Notes under the pieces: model-generated
Seen by the model: the letters and a program-made list of their open reading frames with translations, nothing else
What the model was told of the DNA's origin: nothing
Database searches by the model: none
Position numbers and translations under genes: made by a program
Assembly (NCBI GenBank): GCA_965218055.1
Contig: CBDCKA010000002.1
Location: 1,736,001-1,800,000, forward strand
Direction of reading: 5' to 3'
Length of the DNA: 64,000 nucleotides
Origin: CBDBKE01 sp965218055
Lineage (GTDB): Bacteria > Acidobacteriota > Terriglobia > JAJPHL01 > JAPKYU01
In this document: positions 1 to 8,556 of the stretch, piece after piece
How the letters are laid out: every line of letters begins with the position of its first letter
Numbering within the stretch: the first letter of the stretch is position 1

Positions 1-894
1 GAAATAGCCAATTTGCTCTGGCGACAAGGGGTCTTCAATGAAAAACGGGCGATACTCTTCCAGCCTCTTACAAAGATAAATCGCTTGGTCGGGGGAAATT
101 CGCTCGTGGACATCGTGAAGGAGTTCTACCTCCTCCCCGACCTTGGCCCGCACGTATTCGAAGAGTTTCGGTACGGTACGCACGTAAGGAGAGGGTTCGT
201 AGATATGCGTTCGCGGAGGGCCCGCGGGTGGCTGGGGGCTTTCCACGTCGGCTGACGCCGCAGATCCCCCGGAACGTGCGCCGTAGGCTGCCATCTCCGG
301 TATCCCAACTTGAATGCGGACGTAACGAAACCCTTCTTGCATAAGTCTCCTGACATGGTCCTCCACCTCGTGAAAGCTAGAGCCTGACGCATGCGAGTAG
401 CAATCTGCGGCCATGCGCGCTTTGCCGCCCAATAACTGGTAGACGGGCATGTTGGCGCGTTTCCCCTTGATGTCCCAGAGTGCCTGGTCCACTCCGCTCA
501 TCGCGTTGTACAGCACAGGCCCGTTTCTCCAATAGGAGCTGACGTACATCGATTGCCAGATGTCCTCGATGTGATCAGGATCCTTGCCGATTAGGAAAGG
601 TCGCAAGAATTCATCTACGGCCGTTACCACGGCTTTGGCGCGCTGTGTGAAAGTCGCGCAACCCAGCCCATATAGACCAGGCTCGTTGGTCTCTACCTTG
701 ACAACAACGAGACGTATTCGAGGCGGTGCCGTGATGATCGCTTTCACGTTGGTAATCTTAAGCGGCGGTAGGCCCCGCTTCGCCCGTATCTCTTGGGGCG
801 TCGGGTTGGCCCGCAATCGAGTGTTGCCTATCAAGCCGGCCAGGTTCAGTGCCGCGCCGCACGCTACATACTTGATCAGCTCACGCCGTTCCAT
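1..894 (-). CDS. Mannonate dehydratase/RspA-type enolase superfamily enzyme, C-terminus off window
   Basis: The frame is open for 298 codons and runs off the left edge. The N-terminus begins MERRELIKYV followed by a hydrophobic stretch, a Tat-like signal suggesting export. The body shows the ManD/RspA enolase-superfamily pattern: GLYGLGCATFTQR near the start, CYSHASG in the middle, LLHDVHERISP with the metal-ligand Asp and its HER follow-on, and FFIEDPLSPEQ near the edge with the next acidic ligand. Family members dehydrate sugar acids such as D-mannonate or D-gluconate, or lack strong activity. An AGGAGG ribosome site lies just upstream, inside a 23-codon mini-frame. The export signal is unusual for this normally cytoplasmic family. 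Substrate cannot be assigned. Confidence 0.8.
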   Translation of the reverse strand, partial: MERRELIKYVACGAALNLAGLIGNTRLRANPTPQEIRAKRGLPPLKITNVKAIITAPPRIRLVVVKVETNEPGLYGLGCATFTQRAKAVVTAVDEFLRPFLIGKDPDHIEDIWQSMYVSSYWRNGPVLYNAMSGVDQALWDIKGKRANMPVYQLLGGKARMAADCYSHASGSSFHEVEDHVRRLMQEGFRYVRIQVGIPEMAAYGARSGGSAASADVESPQPPAGPPRTHIYEPSPYVRTVPKLFEYVRAKVGEEVELLHDVHERISPDQAIYLCKRLEEYRPFFIEDPLSPEQIGYF

Positions 895-898
895 TGGT

Positions 899-970
899 TC
901 ATCCTCCTGCAGGAAATGCTACGACTGTGGGGATATCACGCTCGGTTAAAGGGCGAATGGTAATATTCAT
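899..970 (-). pseudogene. 23-codon frame resembling a GNAT acetyltransferase N-terminus
   Basis: This short frame begins MNITIRPLTERDIPTVVAF, which looks like the first strand and helix of a GNAT N-acetyltransferase, then stops. It ends four bases before the ManD-like start, and the ribosome site of that gene lies within its last codons. It is either the stump of a deleted acetyltransferase gene or a translated leader that couples to the downstream gene. I favour a stump because the region is full of truncated genes. Confidence 0.4.
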
Positions 971-1850
971 CTTGTTGCTCTCCTGGTGAGATCGCGGGCG
1001 CTAGGACTCTCGCCCAATGAGGAATCCGTTAGCACATTCTCGGACGAGTCAACGGCCACTCCCCGACAGAGCCCAGGGGGAGCATCCGCTACCGTCCCTT
1101 CGGCGCCCCAAAAGACAAAGGTACTGCCTGCCGCTGCACTGAGCCCGCGCCACAGAATGGGCTTCATGGGATCTCCCCTTCGATTGTGCGCATTCTAGCA
1201 GAATGGTGCGATCTAGAGGATCAGGATAGGAGGGTGGGCTTCGGGGCAGACGCGGCCAATGATGGCGGCAGGAATCGCCGCTTTCGCACAGTACCTGTTC
1301 CAGGGCGGGGGCATCGGCAGCTTCCACCGTGCTCAACATGCCGCGCCCCCAAATTATCGGAACCCTGCTAACGCAGCTCTCCGAAACAAAAGGATTTGCC
1401 TCGCATTTGGCGGATAGGTCCTCATTAGCCTCCGACTGGCAGACGCCAAACAGGACCACGGAGGAACGGGGTTAGTTCCTCAGGAGTCGGGTTTACCGAT
1501 GCTGCCACGCAACCCACTTTGCCGTATAACGCCCTTATCGGAAACTGACCCACTACCCTGGCGGGCGTAGATGGTCACTTGTCCGGATAGCCGAATATAC
1601 GGCCATGTGCCCGCCGACATTAGACGAGGAGCGGCAAAGCGCCGCGATAGTTTCTGAGTTACCGACTATGCGGGAGTTGGCAGCCGGACCGGAAAGAACC
1701 GGGGCCTAGGGGCAATCTACGGCGGTATCTCGTGCCGCTTGGACTTCTCCAATGCGGCAGTGAGACCACCGGCGCGACCGGCCGGGTCACCACGTTGACT
1801 TGGCTGCGGGCGGGGCGTAGCATGACCCTCAAGAGGGAGGCTTCTTGCCC
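971..1850. other. Gene-poor stretch, no recognisable gene
   Basis: About 880 bases upstream of the ManD-like gene hold no frame with convincing coding character on either strand. A minus-strand frame at 967-1167 has a signal-like start but no recognisable body. The stretch contains one 25-bp sequence repeated near 4,734 (listed separately). It is probably decayed island DNA. Confidence 0.5.
1397..1421. repeat. 25-bp repeat, copy 1
   Basis: The 25-base segment beginning TGCCTCGCATTTGG and ending ATAGGTCC recurs at 4734-4758 with a single A/G difference. Here it lies in gene-free sequence. The second copy sits exactly where a sulfatase fragment stops matching its family, so the repeat may mark a recombination or insertion boundary. 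Confidence 0.6.
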
Positions 1851-1922
1851 ATGATTGGCCAGACCGTGGGCCACTACCGCATCCTGGAGAAGCTGGGTGG
1901 TGGGAGGGGTGTGGCGGGATGA
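1851..1922 (+). pseudogene. Start of a serine/threonine kinase, 23 codons
   Basis: The frame opens MIGQTVGHYRILEKLGGG, the typical beginning of an acidobacterial Pkn-type kinase up to the glycine-rich ATP loop, and then ends at a TGA. The stop overlaps the ATG of the next kinase fragment in the arrangement ATGA. The remainder of this kinase is missing, so it looks like a deletion scar that fused two kinase genes within the repetitive glycine-loop sequence. Confidence 0.6.
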
Positions 1923-2467
1923 AGCCCGAACGTTGGCAGAAGGTCGAGCAGATCTATCACGCCGCGCTGGAACGAGAGCCGGCCCAGCGGGCCACATTCC
2001 TAAACGAAGCCTGCGCCGGCGACGAGCCGCTACGGCGGGAGGTTGAGTCGCTGCTGGCACAGGAGGGGGCGACGGGGAGTTTCCTGGAAGCGCCGGCGGT
2101 GGAGGTGGCCGCCAAAGTCATGTCCGAAGATGCAGGTCGCTCGCTGCTGGGACAGCAAATCGGTTCCTACCAAGTTCTGTCGCTGTTGGGTACCGGTGGC
2201 ATGGGGGAGGTGTACCGGGCACACGACCGCAAGCTGGGTCACGACGTGGCCCTCAAGGTTCTCCCGAAGGCCTTTGCCGAGGACCCGGAGCGGCTGGCCC
2301 GCTTTGAGCGGGAGGCCCAGCTGCTGGCTCAGTTGAATCACCCCAACATTAACACCACCCACGGATTAGAAGAGGCAGACGGCATTCCGTTCCTGGTCTT
2401 GGAACTGGTGGAAGCTCATCGTACCGCCCGTACCCCGGCGTGCAAAGGAGGAATCTATGAATCGTAG
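1919..2467 (+). pseudogene. Truncated serine/threonine protein kinase
   Basis: The 182-residue product starts with the MKPERWQKVEQIYHAAL leader common before acidobacterial kinases. It continues with a kinase N-lobe: glycine loop GTGGMGEVYRAHD near residue 92, the ATP-binding lysine in VALKVLP, and the alpha-C glutamate in FEREAQLLAQL. Similarity stops at LVLELVE, the hinge. The catalytic loop, DFG motif, activation segment and any C-terminal sensor are absent. The last residues are read from sequence that belongs to the leader of the amidase gene, which the frame overlaps by 11 bases. The protein cannot be an active kinase. It is a remnant cut by the arrival of the amidase segment or by deletion. 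Confidence 0.75.
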
Positions 2468-4073
2468 AGAAGTATTGACCGGTCTGTTTGCCGCCGCGTT
2501 TTGCCCTAAGAGGGTTGGCGCCGGTTTCGCTGAGGCACAACAGGGGAACCCGCCGTTCGATCCGACCACGCCAAGACCACTTCGGTCGCCGACCCTGCGT
2601 GAATTTCGGACTATTGCTGACAACTACGGGCTGGAACTTACCGACAAAGAACTCAACGTGTACCTGGAACACATGAAACCTAAACTGGCATCTTTGCGGA
2701 AGCTGGAGCAGATGGCTGAGCCGACATTGCCGGTGAAGTACCCACGAACACCGGGCTATCGGCCAAAACGGGAGGAGAACCAGCTCAATGCGTGGTTCTG
2801 GAAGTGCTCCATCGAGGGTGCCTCGAGCGGAATGCTGGCCGGCAAGAAAGTGGTCGTCAAGGATACATATTGCGTTGCCGGGTTGCCTATGACGAACGGT
2901 TCCAGCGTCCTGGATGGGTTCGTTCCCAACGTCGACGCCACGGTCGTGACGCGGATTCTCGACGCGGGCGGTGAGATCGTGGGGAAGTCTGTCTGCGAGG
3001 CATTTTCCTTTTCAGGGGCGAGCCATACTTCCGACACCGGCCCAGTGCTGAACCCACACGACCGAACCCGCTCGACTGGGGGCTCCTCGAGCGGCAGTGG
3101 TGCTCTTGTCGCAGCCGGTGAGGTCGATATTGCAATGGGAGGCGACCAGGGCGGATCGATCCGCATTCCCAGTTCCTGGTGCGGGATATTCGGTCTCAAA
3201 CCAACATACGGTCTGGTGCCGTATACAGGTATTTTCCCGGGAGACATGACTATCGACCACACGGGGCCGATGGCACGGACGGCGGAAGATTGCGCGCTGC
3301 TGCTCGAGGCAGTCGCGGGACCGGATGGCCTGGATCCTCGCCAGTGTGCGGGCCACAAGGGCGAGAACTACAGCCAAATGCTTACCGGCAACGCCCGGGG
3401 ACTTCGGATCGGTGTTCTTAAAGAAGGGTTCGGGCGTCCGAAGTCGGAGGCGGACGTCGACACTTTGGTCCGTGAGGCAGCAGAACGGTTCACGAGGGCT
3501 GGGGCCTCGGTCAGAGAGGTTTCTGTTCCGATACACCTCGAAGCCGATGCCATAGGGTCAGGCGCGGGTGCAGGAGGCCTCCACCTACTAGAAAGCGGTG
3601 GGGTTGGAACGAACTGGCAGGGATTCTATCTTACCCAGTTGGTGGATGCGCTTGGAGCGCGCATTAAGGAGCGCGCCCCCGACCTGCCTCCAACGGTTAA
3701 ACGATTCATGCTCCACAACCGTTGGTTGCGAGACAACTATCACGGGCGTCATTATGCCAAGTCGCAGAACATGAGACGGGTTCTGCGAGACGCCTACAAC
3801 CAAGCCTTGGATGAAGTCGATCTGTTGACCCTTCCGACGACTCCCATGAAAGCGACACCGATACCGCGACCAGATGCCGACCTGAACCAGGTCTTGACCC
3901 GCGCCGGGGAAATGGTCGGAAACACGTTCCCATTCAATGAATCCGGTCACCCGGCAATGAACGTGCCGTGCGGCATGTCTGACGGTCTTCCGGTCGGAAT
4001 GATGCTGGTCGGTAGGCATGGCGAGGATGGAACGGTGCTCCGGGCTGCACACGCCTTTGAGCAGCTCGGCTAG
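2457..4073 (+). CDS. Amidase signature family protein with Tat-like signal
   Basis: This 538-residue protein belongs to the amidase signature family, which hydrolyses C-N bonds of amides through a Ser-cisSer-Lys triad. The lysine is in KKVVVKDTY (near residue 130), the cis-serine in the TGGSSSGSGA loop (near 210), and the nucleophile in GGDQGGSIRIPSSWCG (near 230). The start MNRREVLTGLFAAAF resembles a Tat signal, so the enzyme is probably exported. A good AAAGGAGGA ribosome site precedes the ATG. The gene begins inside the end of the truncated kinase frame and is followed by a cytochrome remnant, so it has no functional operon partner here. An N-terminal extension of about 100 residues before the catalytic core resembles nitrile-pathway-type amidases. 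Substrate unknown. Confidence 0.88.
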   Translation: MNRREVLTGLFAAAFCPKRVGAGFAEAQQGNPPFDPTTPRPLRSPTLREFRTIADNYGLELTDKELNVYLEHMKPKLASLRKLEQMAEPTLPVKYPRTPGYRPKREENQLNAWFWKCSIEGASSGMLAGKKVVVKDTYCVAGLPMTNGSSVLDGFVPNVDATVVTRILDAGGEIVGKSVCEAFSFSGASHTSDTGPVLNPHDRTRSTGGSSSGSGALVAAGEVDIAMGGDQGGSIRIPSSWCGIFGLKPTYGLVPYTGIFPGDMTIDHTGPMARTAEDCALLLEAVAGPDGLDPRQCAGHKGENYSQMLTGNARGLRIGVLKEGFGRPKSEADVDTLVREAAERFTRAGASVREVSVPIHLEADAIGSGAGAGGLHLLESGGVGTNWQGFYLTQLVDALGARIKERAPDLPPTVKRFMLHNRWLRDNYHGRHYAKSQNMRRVLRDAYNQALDEVDLLTLPTTPMKATPIPRPDADLNQVLTRAGEMVGNTFPFNESGHPAMNVPCGMSDGLPVGMMLVGRHGEDGTVLRAAHAFEQLG

Positions 4074-4661
4074 ATCAATTACCTCCAGAGGCTGAATCGC
4101 CTGTGGCGGTTTCTGACAGGGGAGGATGTGGCGAGGGAGTTGACTCCATCGGAGGAAATCCGGGAGCTTCAGGCAGGCACCGGTCTCATCCAGGACGGAG
4201 ACCCCAACCCGGAACTAGGAGAGCCCAATGCCGATCGTTCGGCGGATCTGGACGCCTTGGCAACCTTCATCGAGTCAATCCAGCTTAAACGCAATCCTTT
4301 CGCCACAGGCGATGCCTCGCTCCTAGCGGCGATCGAGCGCGGCCGCGTGATCTTCGAACGTTCGGACGTGGGGTGTGCCAGCTGCCATACACCGCCCCTG
4401 TTCACCGACTCCAATCTGAATGCTTCCCCTTCATTGTCCACGACGTAGGGACGGGCAATGGAACGGAGGAGCGAATGGGCCCAGCCTTCGACACGCCCTC
4501 GTTGCGGGGGTTGTGGGACACCCACCGTATCTCCATGACGGAAGCGCGCCCACACTCATGGATGTCCTCACCACCAGGAACACGGAGGCCACCACGGGCA
4601 CACCTCCCACTTATCCGGGCTGGAGATCCAAGACTTGATCTCCTTCCTGTTCTCTCTCTAG
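4074..4661 (+). pseudogene. Di-heme cytochrome c peroxidase/MauG-type remnant with frameshifts
   Basis: Pieces of one c-type cytochrome are spread over all three frames in the correct order. The first (frame of 4128) includes the heme site CASCH followed by TPPLFTDSNLNA. The second carries GPAFDTPSLRGLWDT. The third carries PPYLHDGSAPTLMDVL. The last returns to another frame with LEIQDLISFLFSL before a stop at 4661. This order matches the C-terminal half of the di-heme peroxidase/MauG family. At least three frameshifts are needed to read it through and the N-terminal heme domain is missing, so it is a dead gene. It begins immediately after the amidase stop. Confidence 0.75.
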
Positions 4662-4733
4662 GTCCAGAACACATCACACCGGAGTTATAATTCGCGGAGA
4701 GAAAGAATGGAAGTCATTCAAAACGGCAGGACG

Positions 4734-4758
4734 TGCCTCGCATTTGGCAGATAGGTCC
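4734..4758. repeat. 25-bp repeat, copy 2
   Basis: This matches 1397-1421 at 24 of 25 positions, in the same orientation. It abuts the 3' end of the sulfatase fragment on the minus strand, where the family similarity breaks off. Confidence 0.6.
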
Positions 4759-5215
4759 ACACCAGCTGGCGGCTCCCTGCTTCCCTTGAATTTGCGGTTC
4801 GGTGTCAGAGGGATGTGGATGTTGGTGGTGGGGAGATAGAGAAAGAACGGCCTCTTCCTGTTCTGCCGGATAAACTCCACTGCCTTGGCGGTCTGGACCA
4901 AGGCCACTTCCTCTTCATCGCGAGTGGCGGCGATCTCGCGCGCCTTCACCCATTTCTTTCGCGCCTCAAGATGTGCCTGATTCATGACAGCGCCGTTCAT
5001 GAACATGGCTGGCATTCCCGGGTTCGCATGCGGGTCGTAGGTCTCAGAAGTGCCGCCGCCCAGATTGATGACCTCATGAGCTTTCTTTCCAACGACACGG
5101 TGGTTCTCCACGTAGACAAAGGGCGGCCAGTTATTGGAAGTAGGTACGCCAAAAAAGTAGTCAAAGCCGACCTCGAGAGGTCCGGGCTTCAGCTCACCAT
5201 TCCACTGTAACACTG
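4759..5215 (-). pseudogene. Internal fragment of an arylsulfatase-type gene
   Basis: Read on the minus strand, the fragment starts near WNGELKPGPLEVGFDYFF and runs through GVPTSNNWPPFVYVENHR to PFFLYLPTTNIHIPLTPN. This is the middle of a sulfatase, between the GKWHLG region and the helper motifs before the C-terminal metal site. The N-terminal part with the catalytic formylglycine cysteine and the whole C-terminus are missing. The frame carries on into unrelated sequence at the 25-bp repeat. It cannot encode an active sulfatase. Confidence 0.75.
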
Positions 5216-5366
5216 AGATAGCCCTGTCGAGCACGTTGCCTGTAACGACTTTGTGCCCGGATTCGTCCAAATTGCTGAAAAGGCAGCTGTGACAGGTCCG
5301 GCAGGTGTTTGTCGAGGACACGGACAACGCCCAGGAAGCGCCATTGACCAATGAAAGGAAGAGTGA

Positions 5367-5948
5367 GTGATGAATCAGGGGAGTAGAATTCTGACCATAG
5401 TCGTCGGGATGGTGATCCTGGCAAGCCAACCAGCCTGGGGGCAATCGGGCAGACTGGAGCTGAACCTGGACCACCTGGCCAAGAACGCGGCCGAGTCAGT
5501 CACTGTCACCTTGGACAAATGGATGCTCAAATTCGCCGCAGGAGTCATTCCCGAGGGGGATGACGAGGACGAAGAGATAAAGAGGTTGGTTAACGGGCTC
5601 GAAGGGGTCTACGTTCGCGTCTTTAAGTTTGACAAGGAAGGTGCCTATTCGCCGGCCGAAGTCGACGCTCTGCGCAAGCAACTGCGGGCTCCCGGGTGGG
5701 TGCCGATCGTGAAAGTGGATAACAAGAAGGGCGGCGAGACCGTGGACATATGCCTTCGGCGGGAAGGAGAGAAGGTACGTGGCCTGGCTATCGTGGTCGC
5801 GGAACCTAAGGAGCTGGTCGTGGTCAACATCGTGGGCGATATTGACCTGGAGCGACTCAGTAAGTTGGAGGGCCAGCTAGGGATCCCGCGCATGAATTTA
5901 GAAATGAAAGCCCGGAAGTCCACTCGAGAGGAACCCGCAACACAGTAG
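5367..5948 (+). CDS. DUF4252 exported protein
   Basis: The product is 193 residues with a Sec-type signal peptide (residues 1-26, ending QPAWG). The mature part matches the DUF4252 pattern: an acidic DDEDEEIKRLVNGLEGVYVR segment, then VRVFKFDKEGAY, a middle WVPIVKV strand and a C-terminal VVNIVGDIDLERLSKLEG. DUF4252 proteins are exported and of unknown function. In Acidobacteriota they often sit beside sigma/anti-sigma genes, but no such genes are adjacent here. It appears intact, among dead neighbours. Confidence 0.75.
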   Translation: MMNQGSRILTIVVGMVILASQPAWGQSGRLELNLDHLAKNAAESVTVTLDKWMLKFAAGVIPEGDDEDEEIKRLVNGLEGVYVRVFKFDKEGAYSPAEVDALRKQLRAPGWVPIVKVDNKKGGETVDICLRREGEKVRGLAIVVAEPKELVVVNIVGDIDLERLSKLEGQLGIPRMNLEMKARKSTREEPATQ

Positions 5949-6252
5949 CAACGCTGCTGCGTCCAACTTCCCCTTGTAACCTGGGACTTTGTAGTTTCAC
6001 AGGCCGCCCATGCGGCGGATCTCGTTAAACTCCGTCCCGGTGAGCGGTGAGACGGCAATCGGGCGTCCCCTCAGGCACGCAGGATGTGGAAATCATCATC
6101 AACAACGTTCCGGGTAACACCGTCGCCGTGGAGTAGCCCCGTTGTCACCGTGGGCAGGTCATCATGCGTTCAGCGGTTCCGCCATCATCCAGGACAGAGA
6201 TTATCTGCTGTCTAGAATTCCAGGCCGAGAGAGAGTAGTGGCCTGCATAGAA
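5949..6252. other. Intergenic stretch with possible gene ends
   Basis: No intact gene is visible. On the plus strand a short frame ending at 6136 reads GTQDVEIIINNVPGNT, reminiscent of the last strand of an extracellular beta-sandwich protein. On the minus strand a frame ending at 5997 reads LTGTEFNEIRRMGGL. Both may be C-terminal stubs of lost genes, but neither is identified. Confidence 0.3.
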
Positions 6253-6516
6253 TCAGGGAATGATCGAGCGGAGAGCTGGGTTCTTCTCTTTCTCCTGCTC
6301 CACTAACATCTTTTGCTCTGGGGTCAACAGAGGATAAAATTTGGCCAAGAAGGCAACCGCACTTGCGCGGCAGAACTCCTCGATGGACGCGAATTCAAGC
6401 TTTAGCTGTTCGAGAGAAGGGCCGGCGCGCCGCTGCTGGCGACTGCGTGCCAGTCGGAACCGGCGAGCGAATTCAAGCATCCTGTTGGCACAATCCTGCA
6501 CCCCTGTCCTCATCAT
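6253..6516 (-). CDS. Small hypothetical protein with a Spy/LTxxQ-like segment
   Basis: The frame encodes 87 residues, rich in Arg and Glu, with FYPLLTPEQKMLVEQEKEK near the C-terminus. LTPEQ followed by a charged helix is typical of Spy/CpxP-like envelope proteins, but no signal peptide is present. Its ATG overlaps the TGA of the upstream SH3b gene, so the two are probably translated together. It could alternatively be the displaced C-terminal part of the SH3b protein after a frameshift. No function is assigned. Confidence 0.4.
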   Translation of the reverse strand: MMRTGVQDCANRMLEFARRFRLARSRQQRRAGPSLEQLKLEFASIEEFCRASAVAFLAKFYPLLTPEQKMLVEQEKEKNPALRSIIP

Positions 6517-6974
6517 GAAGTTTGCCGCCGCGCGCTTTTGATGTGGGGTAGCTCTGGCCGCAACCTCGCCATGAGAGCTTGAAACGCAGCCAATTCTCTG
6601 GGTTTAGGAACGGTAAAGGTATGCGGGCTGATCGTTTTCTGTGGCCGCTCGATCTCCAGATGTTTGCAGAGCACGTAGCCCATCCTCCTAGTGGCCCCCG
6701 GGTCCCGGATGGCGCACCAGGCACCCCGGCTCCCTCTGATCTCCATGCCAACTCTCACGGGGTGCCCTTTCCTGAGTGATCTGACAACGGCGCTAGTCTT
6801 GGACATCTGCGCGTACACGGCCACTGACTCACTCTTAACAATGCACTGCTTGAACAGCGGCCGAGTCACCTCAGACACTGGCCCGGGCTGTTGAGGTTTG
6901 GCTTGAGCATGGAGCCTGGTGGTTGAAAAAGCCAATACGGAGGCCACGATAACAACGGCTGGCAGACGTTCCAT
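6513..6974 (-). CDS. Exported bacterial SH3-domain (SH3b) protein
   Basis: The 153-residue protein has a cleavable-looking signal (residues 1-24, ending RLHAQ) and an SH3b-like domain. The pattern is VAVYAQMSKTSAVVRSLRKG, then HPVRVGMEIRGSRGAWCAIR and a closing strand YVLCKHLEI, as in domains that bind peptidoglycan peptides. Three cysteines lie in or near the domain. The gene overlaps the next small gene by four bases. A role at the cell wall is inferred from the fold only. Confidence 0.6.
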   Translation of the reverse strand: MERLPAVVIVASVLAFSTTRLHAQAKPQQPGPVSEVTRPLFKQCIVKSESVAVYAQMSKTSAVVRSLRKGHPVRVGMEIRGSRGAWCAIRDPGATRRMGYVLCKHLEIERPQKTISPHTFTVPKPRELAAFQALMARLRPELPHIKSARRQTS

Positions 6975-7260
6975 TTTTCTATCCCTTTGTAGCTGGGTGC
7001 TCTACAGCTTCCGTGGGGACAGGCGGGCGGCGCGCCGTCTGTCCAGCCTCACGTTGGCCCCGAACAAAGGAAACATACGAGGCCGGCAACGGCGTTGTCA
7101 ATGCAGCAAAAGTCCTATCAGTATTACTATAGGGACTTCTTCTGCGTGCCATCGCGGACTGACGATCGAGCTTGTAGGCGAGAAGCGGGAGTCCACCCGA
7201 CAGGTCTCCGCAAGTTCGCGGCGGAGTGGACTTGCGAGGCTTCCGTCTCGCGGGTCGAGC

Positions 7261-7443
7261 GAAGGACCTGATGGTACTATCGAGTATGTGATGAAGGGAG
7301 GATTCCTCTACGAAGCGGCCACGCGAAAACAAACCTGGCCAGAGGAGATACATTTGGGAGGATATCCTTGGATAAATAACGACATGCTCAGATCTGACGA
7401 TCGCCCTGTTAGCTACTGGGACAGCGCCACTTCAAAGGACTAG
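7261..7443 (+). pseudogene. C-terminal stub of an amidohydrolase
   Basis: The last 60 codons of an open frame read IEYVMKGGFLYEAATRKQ, then TWPEE, and end with RSDDRPVSYWDSATSKD. This resembles the C-terminal strand and tail of exported metal-dependent amidohydrolases, in which a KGGxxYDAxT strand closes the small domain. No upstream catalytic domain is present in any frame, so only the tail survives. It ends 29 bases before the acetamidase/formamidase gene and may once have been its operon partner. Confidence 0.5.
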
Positions 7444-7472
7444 GGGTTGGGGTTGGCGGAAAGGATGAAGAA

Positions 7473-8495
7473 ATGACATTCAAGAGAGGATGGCTAGTCA
7501 CAGTCTGCCTTGTCGCGTCAGTACTGGGCGGCGCTTTCGGTTCAGCCGGCCAAGAGATTCACCGCTATATCCCTCAACCCGAAGAACTCAAGTACACTTT
7601 CTCCACGACACGTCCAGTATTACATCTGAAGCCAGGGGACAAGCTGGAAACCTGGACAGAGAGTGCCCTAGGACCACATATGCGTAAACCTGGCGACACA
7701 CTGCCACCCGATTTTCGACCCAATCCGAACACGGGTCCGTTCTATATCGAAGGAGCAGAGCCGGGCGATACACTCGTTGTCAAGCTAATCCAGATTGAAC
7801 CCGCACATGACATCGCAGTGGGAATCGCCGGGCCCGGCTTTGGTGCCCTAACCGGGACGCGTTACACACCGATGCTCGATAGCCCAATCCCGAGTCGTAC
7901 TTGGTTCTATCGGATCGACAAGGAGTCTCGTACCGTTGAGTTCTCTGCCATAGAGTCCGATTTCAAGGTCAGTCTTCCCCTGCGGCCTTTCCTTGGATGC
8001 CTAGCGGTGGCTCCCGCCAGCGACGAGGCACATTCGACAATTGTGCCGGGCTTCTTTGGCGGAAACATGGATACACCCGAAGTGCGTGTAGGGACAACGG
8101 CCTATCTTCCGGTAAGCGTCCCGGGGGCTCTTCTCTTTCTGGGAGACGGGCATGCCGTTCAGGGTGAGGGCGAGATCGCGGGGACTGCGGCCGAGGTGCC
8201 TATGAATGTCGTCTTGAGCGTTGACGTCATCAAAGGCCAACAGATCCGCACACCACGCCTTGAAGATAGCCAGTACATAATGGCTGTCGGTAGTGTTCGG
8301 CCCTTGGAGGATGCGATGCGAATCGCGTCGCATGAGCTTATTCAGTGGTTGGTCAAAGACTACGGTCTTTCGCCCATGGATGCCTACGAGCTGCTTTCGG
8401 TAGCAATGGAGTCTAACGTCAGCCAGATCGTAGATCCTAACTACACGGCAATCGTCAAGATTCGCAAAGAGTATTTGCCCCACCAGGGGGAATAG
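7473..8495 (+). CDS. Acetamidase/formamidase family protein, exported
   Basis: This 340-residue protein belongs to the FmdA/AmdA family, which releases ammonia from short amides. Signature segments are VLHLKPGDKLETWT, GPFYIEGAEPGDTLVVKL, and LFLGDGHAVQGEGEIAGT, which carries the metal-ligand and active-site region. A signal peptide covers residues 1-27, so unlike the cytoplasmic formamidases this one is likely periplasmic. Its length is near the family norm. It follows an amidohydrolase stub and is not linked to other intact genes. With the Tat-type amidase at 2457 the island carries two exported amide-cleaving enzymes. Confidence 0.85.
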   Translation: MTFKRGWLVTVCLVASVLGGAFGSAGQEIHRYIPQPEELKYTFSTTRPVLHLKPGDKLETWTESALGPHMRKPGDTLPPDFRPNPNTGPFYIEGAEPGDTLVVKLIQIEPAHDIAVGIAGPGFGALTGTRYTPMLDSPIPSRTWFYRIDKESRTVEFSAIESDFKVSLPLRPFLGCLAVAPASDEAHSTIVPGFFGGNMDTPEVRVGTTAYLPVSVPGALLFLGDGHAVQGEGEIAGTAAEVPMNVVLSVDVIKGQQIRTPRLEDSQYIMAVGSVRPLEDAMRIASHELIQWLVKDYGLSPMDAYELLSVAMESNVSQIVDPNYTAIVKIRKEYLPHQGE

Positions 8496-8556
8496 GTCTC
8501 CGCCACAAAAGCAGCCCCAAGCGATCTAGTACCCCCAGAACATCAGTCTCCCGTCC

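Noticed and set aside
1049..1459. Minus-strand 136-codon frame
   Set aside because: It has no signal, domain or plausible ribosome site and includes the 25-bp repeat; its text does not look like a protein family.
6919..7260. Upstream part of the plus-strand frame that ends at 7443
   Set aside because: Only the last 60 codons resemble a protein family; the earlier part is antisense to the SH3b gene start and intergenic sequence.
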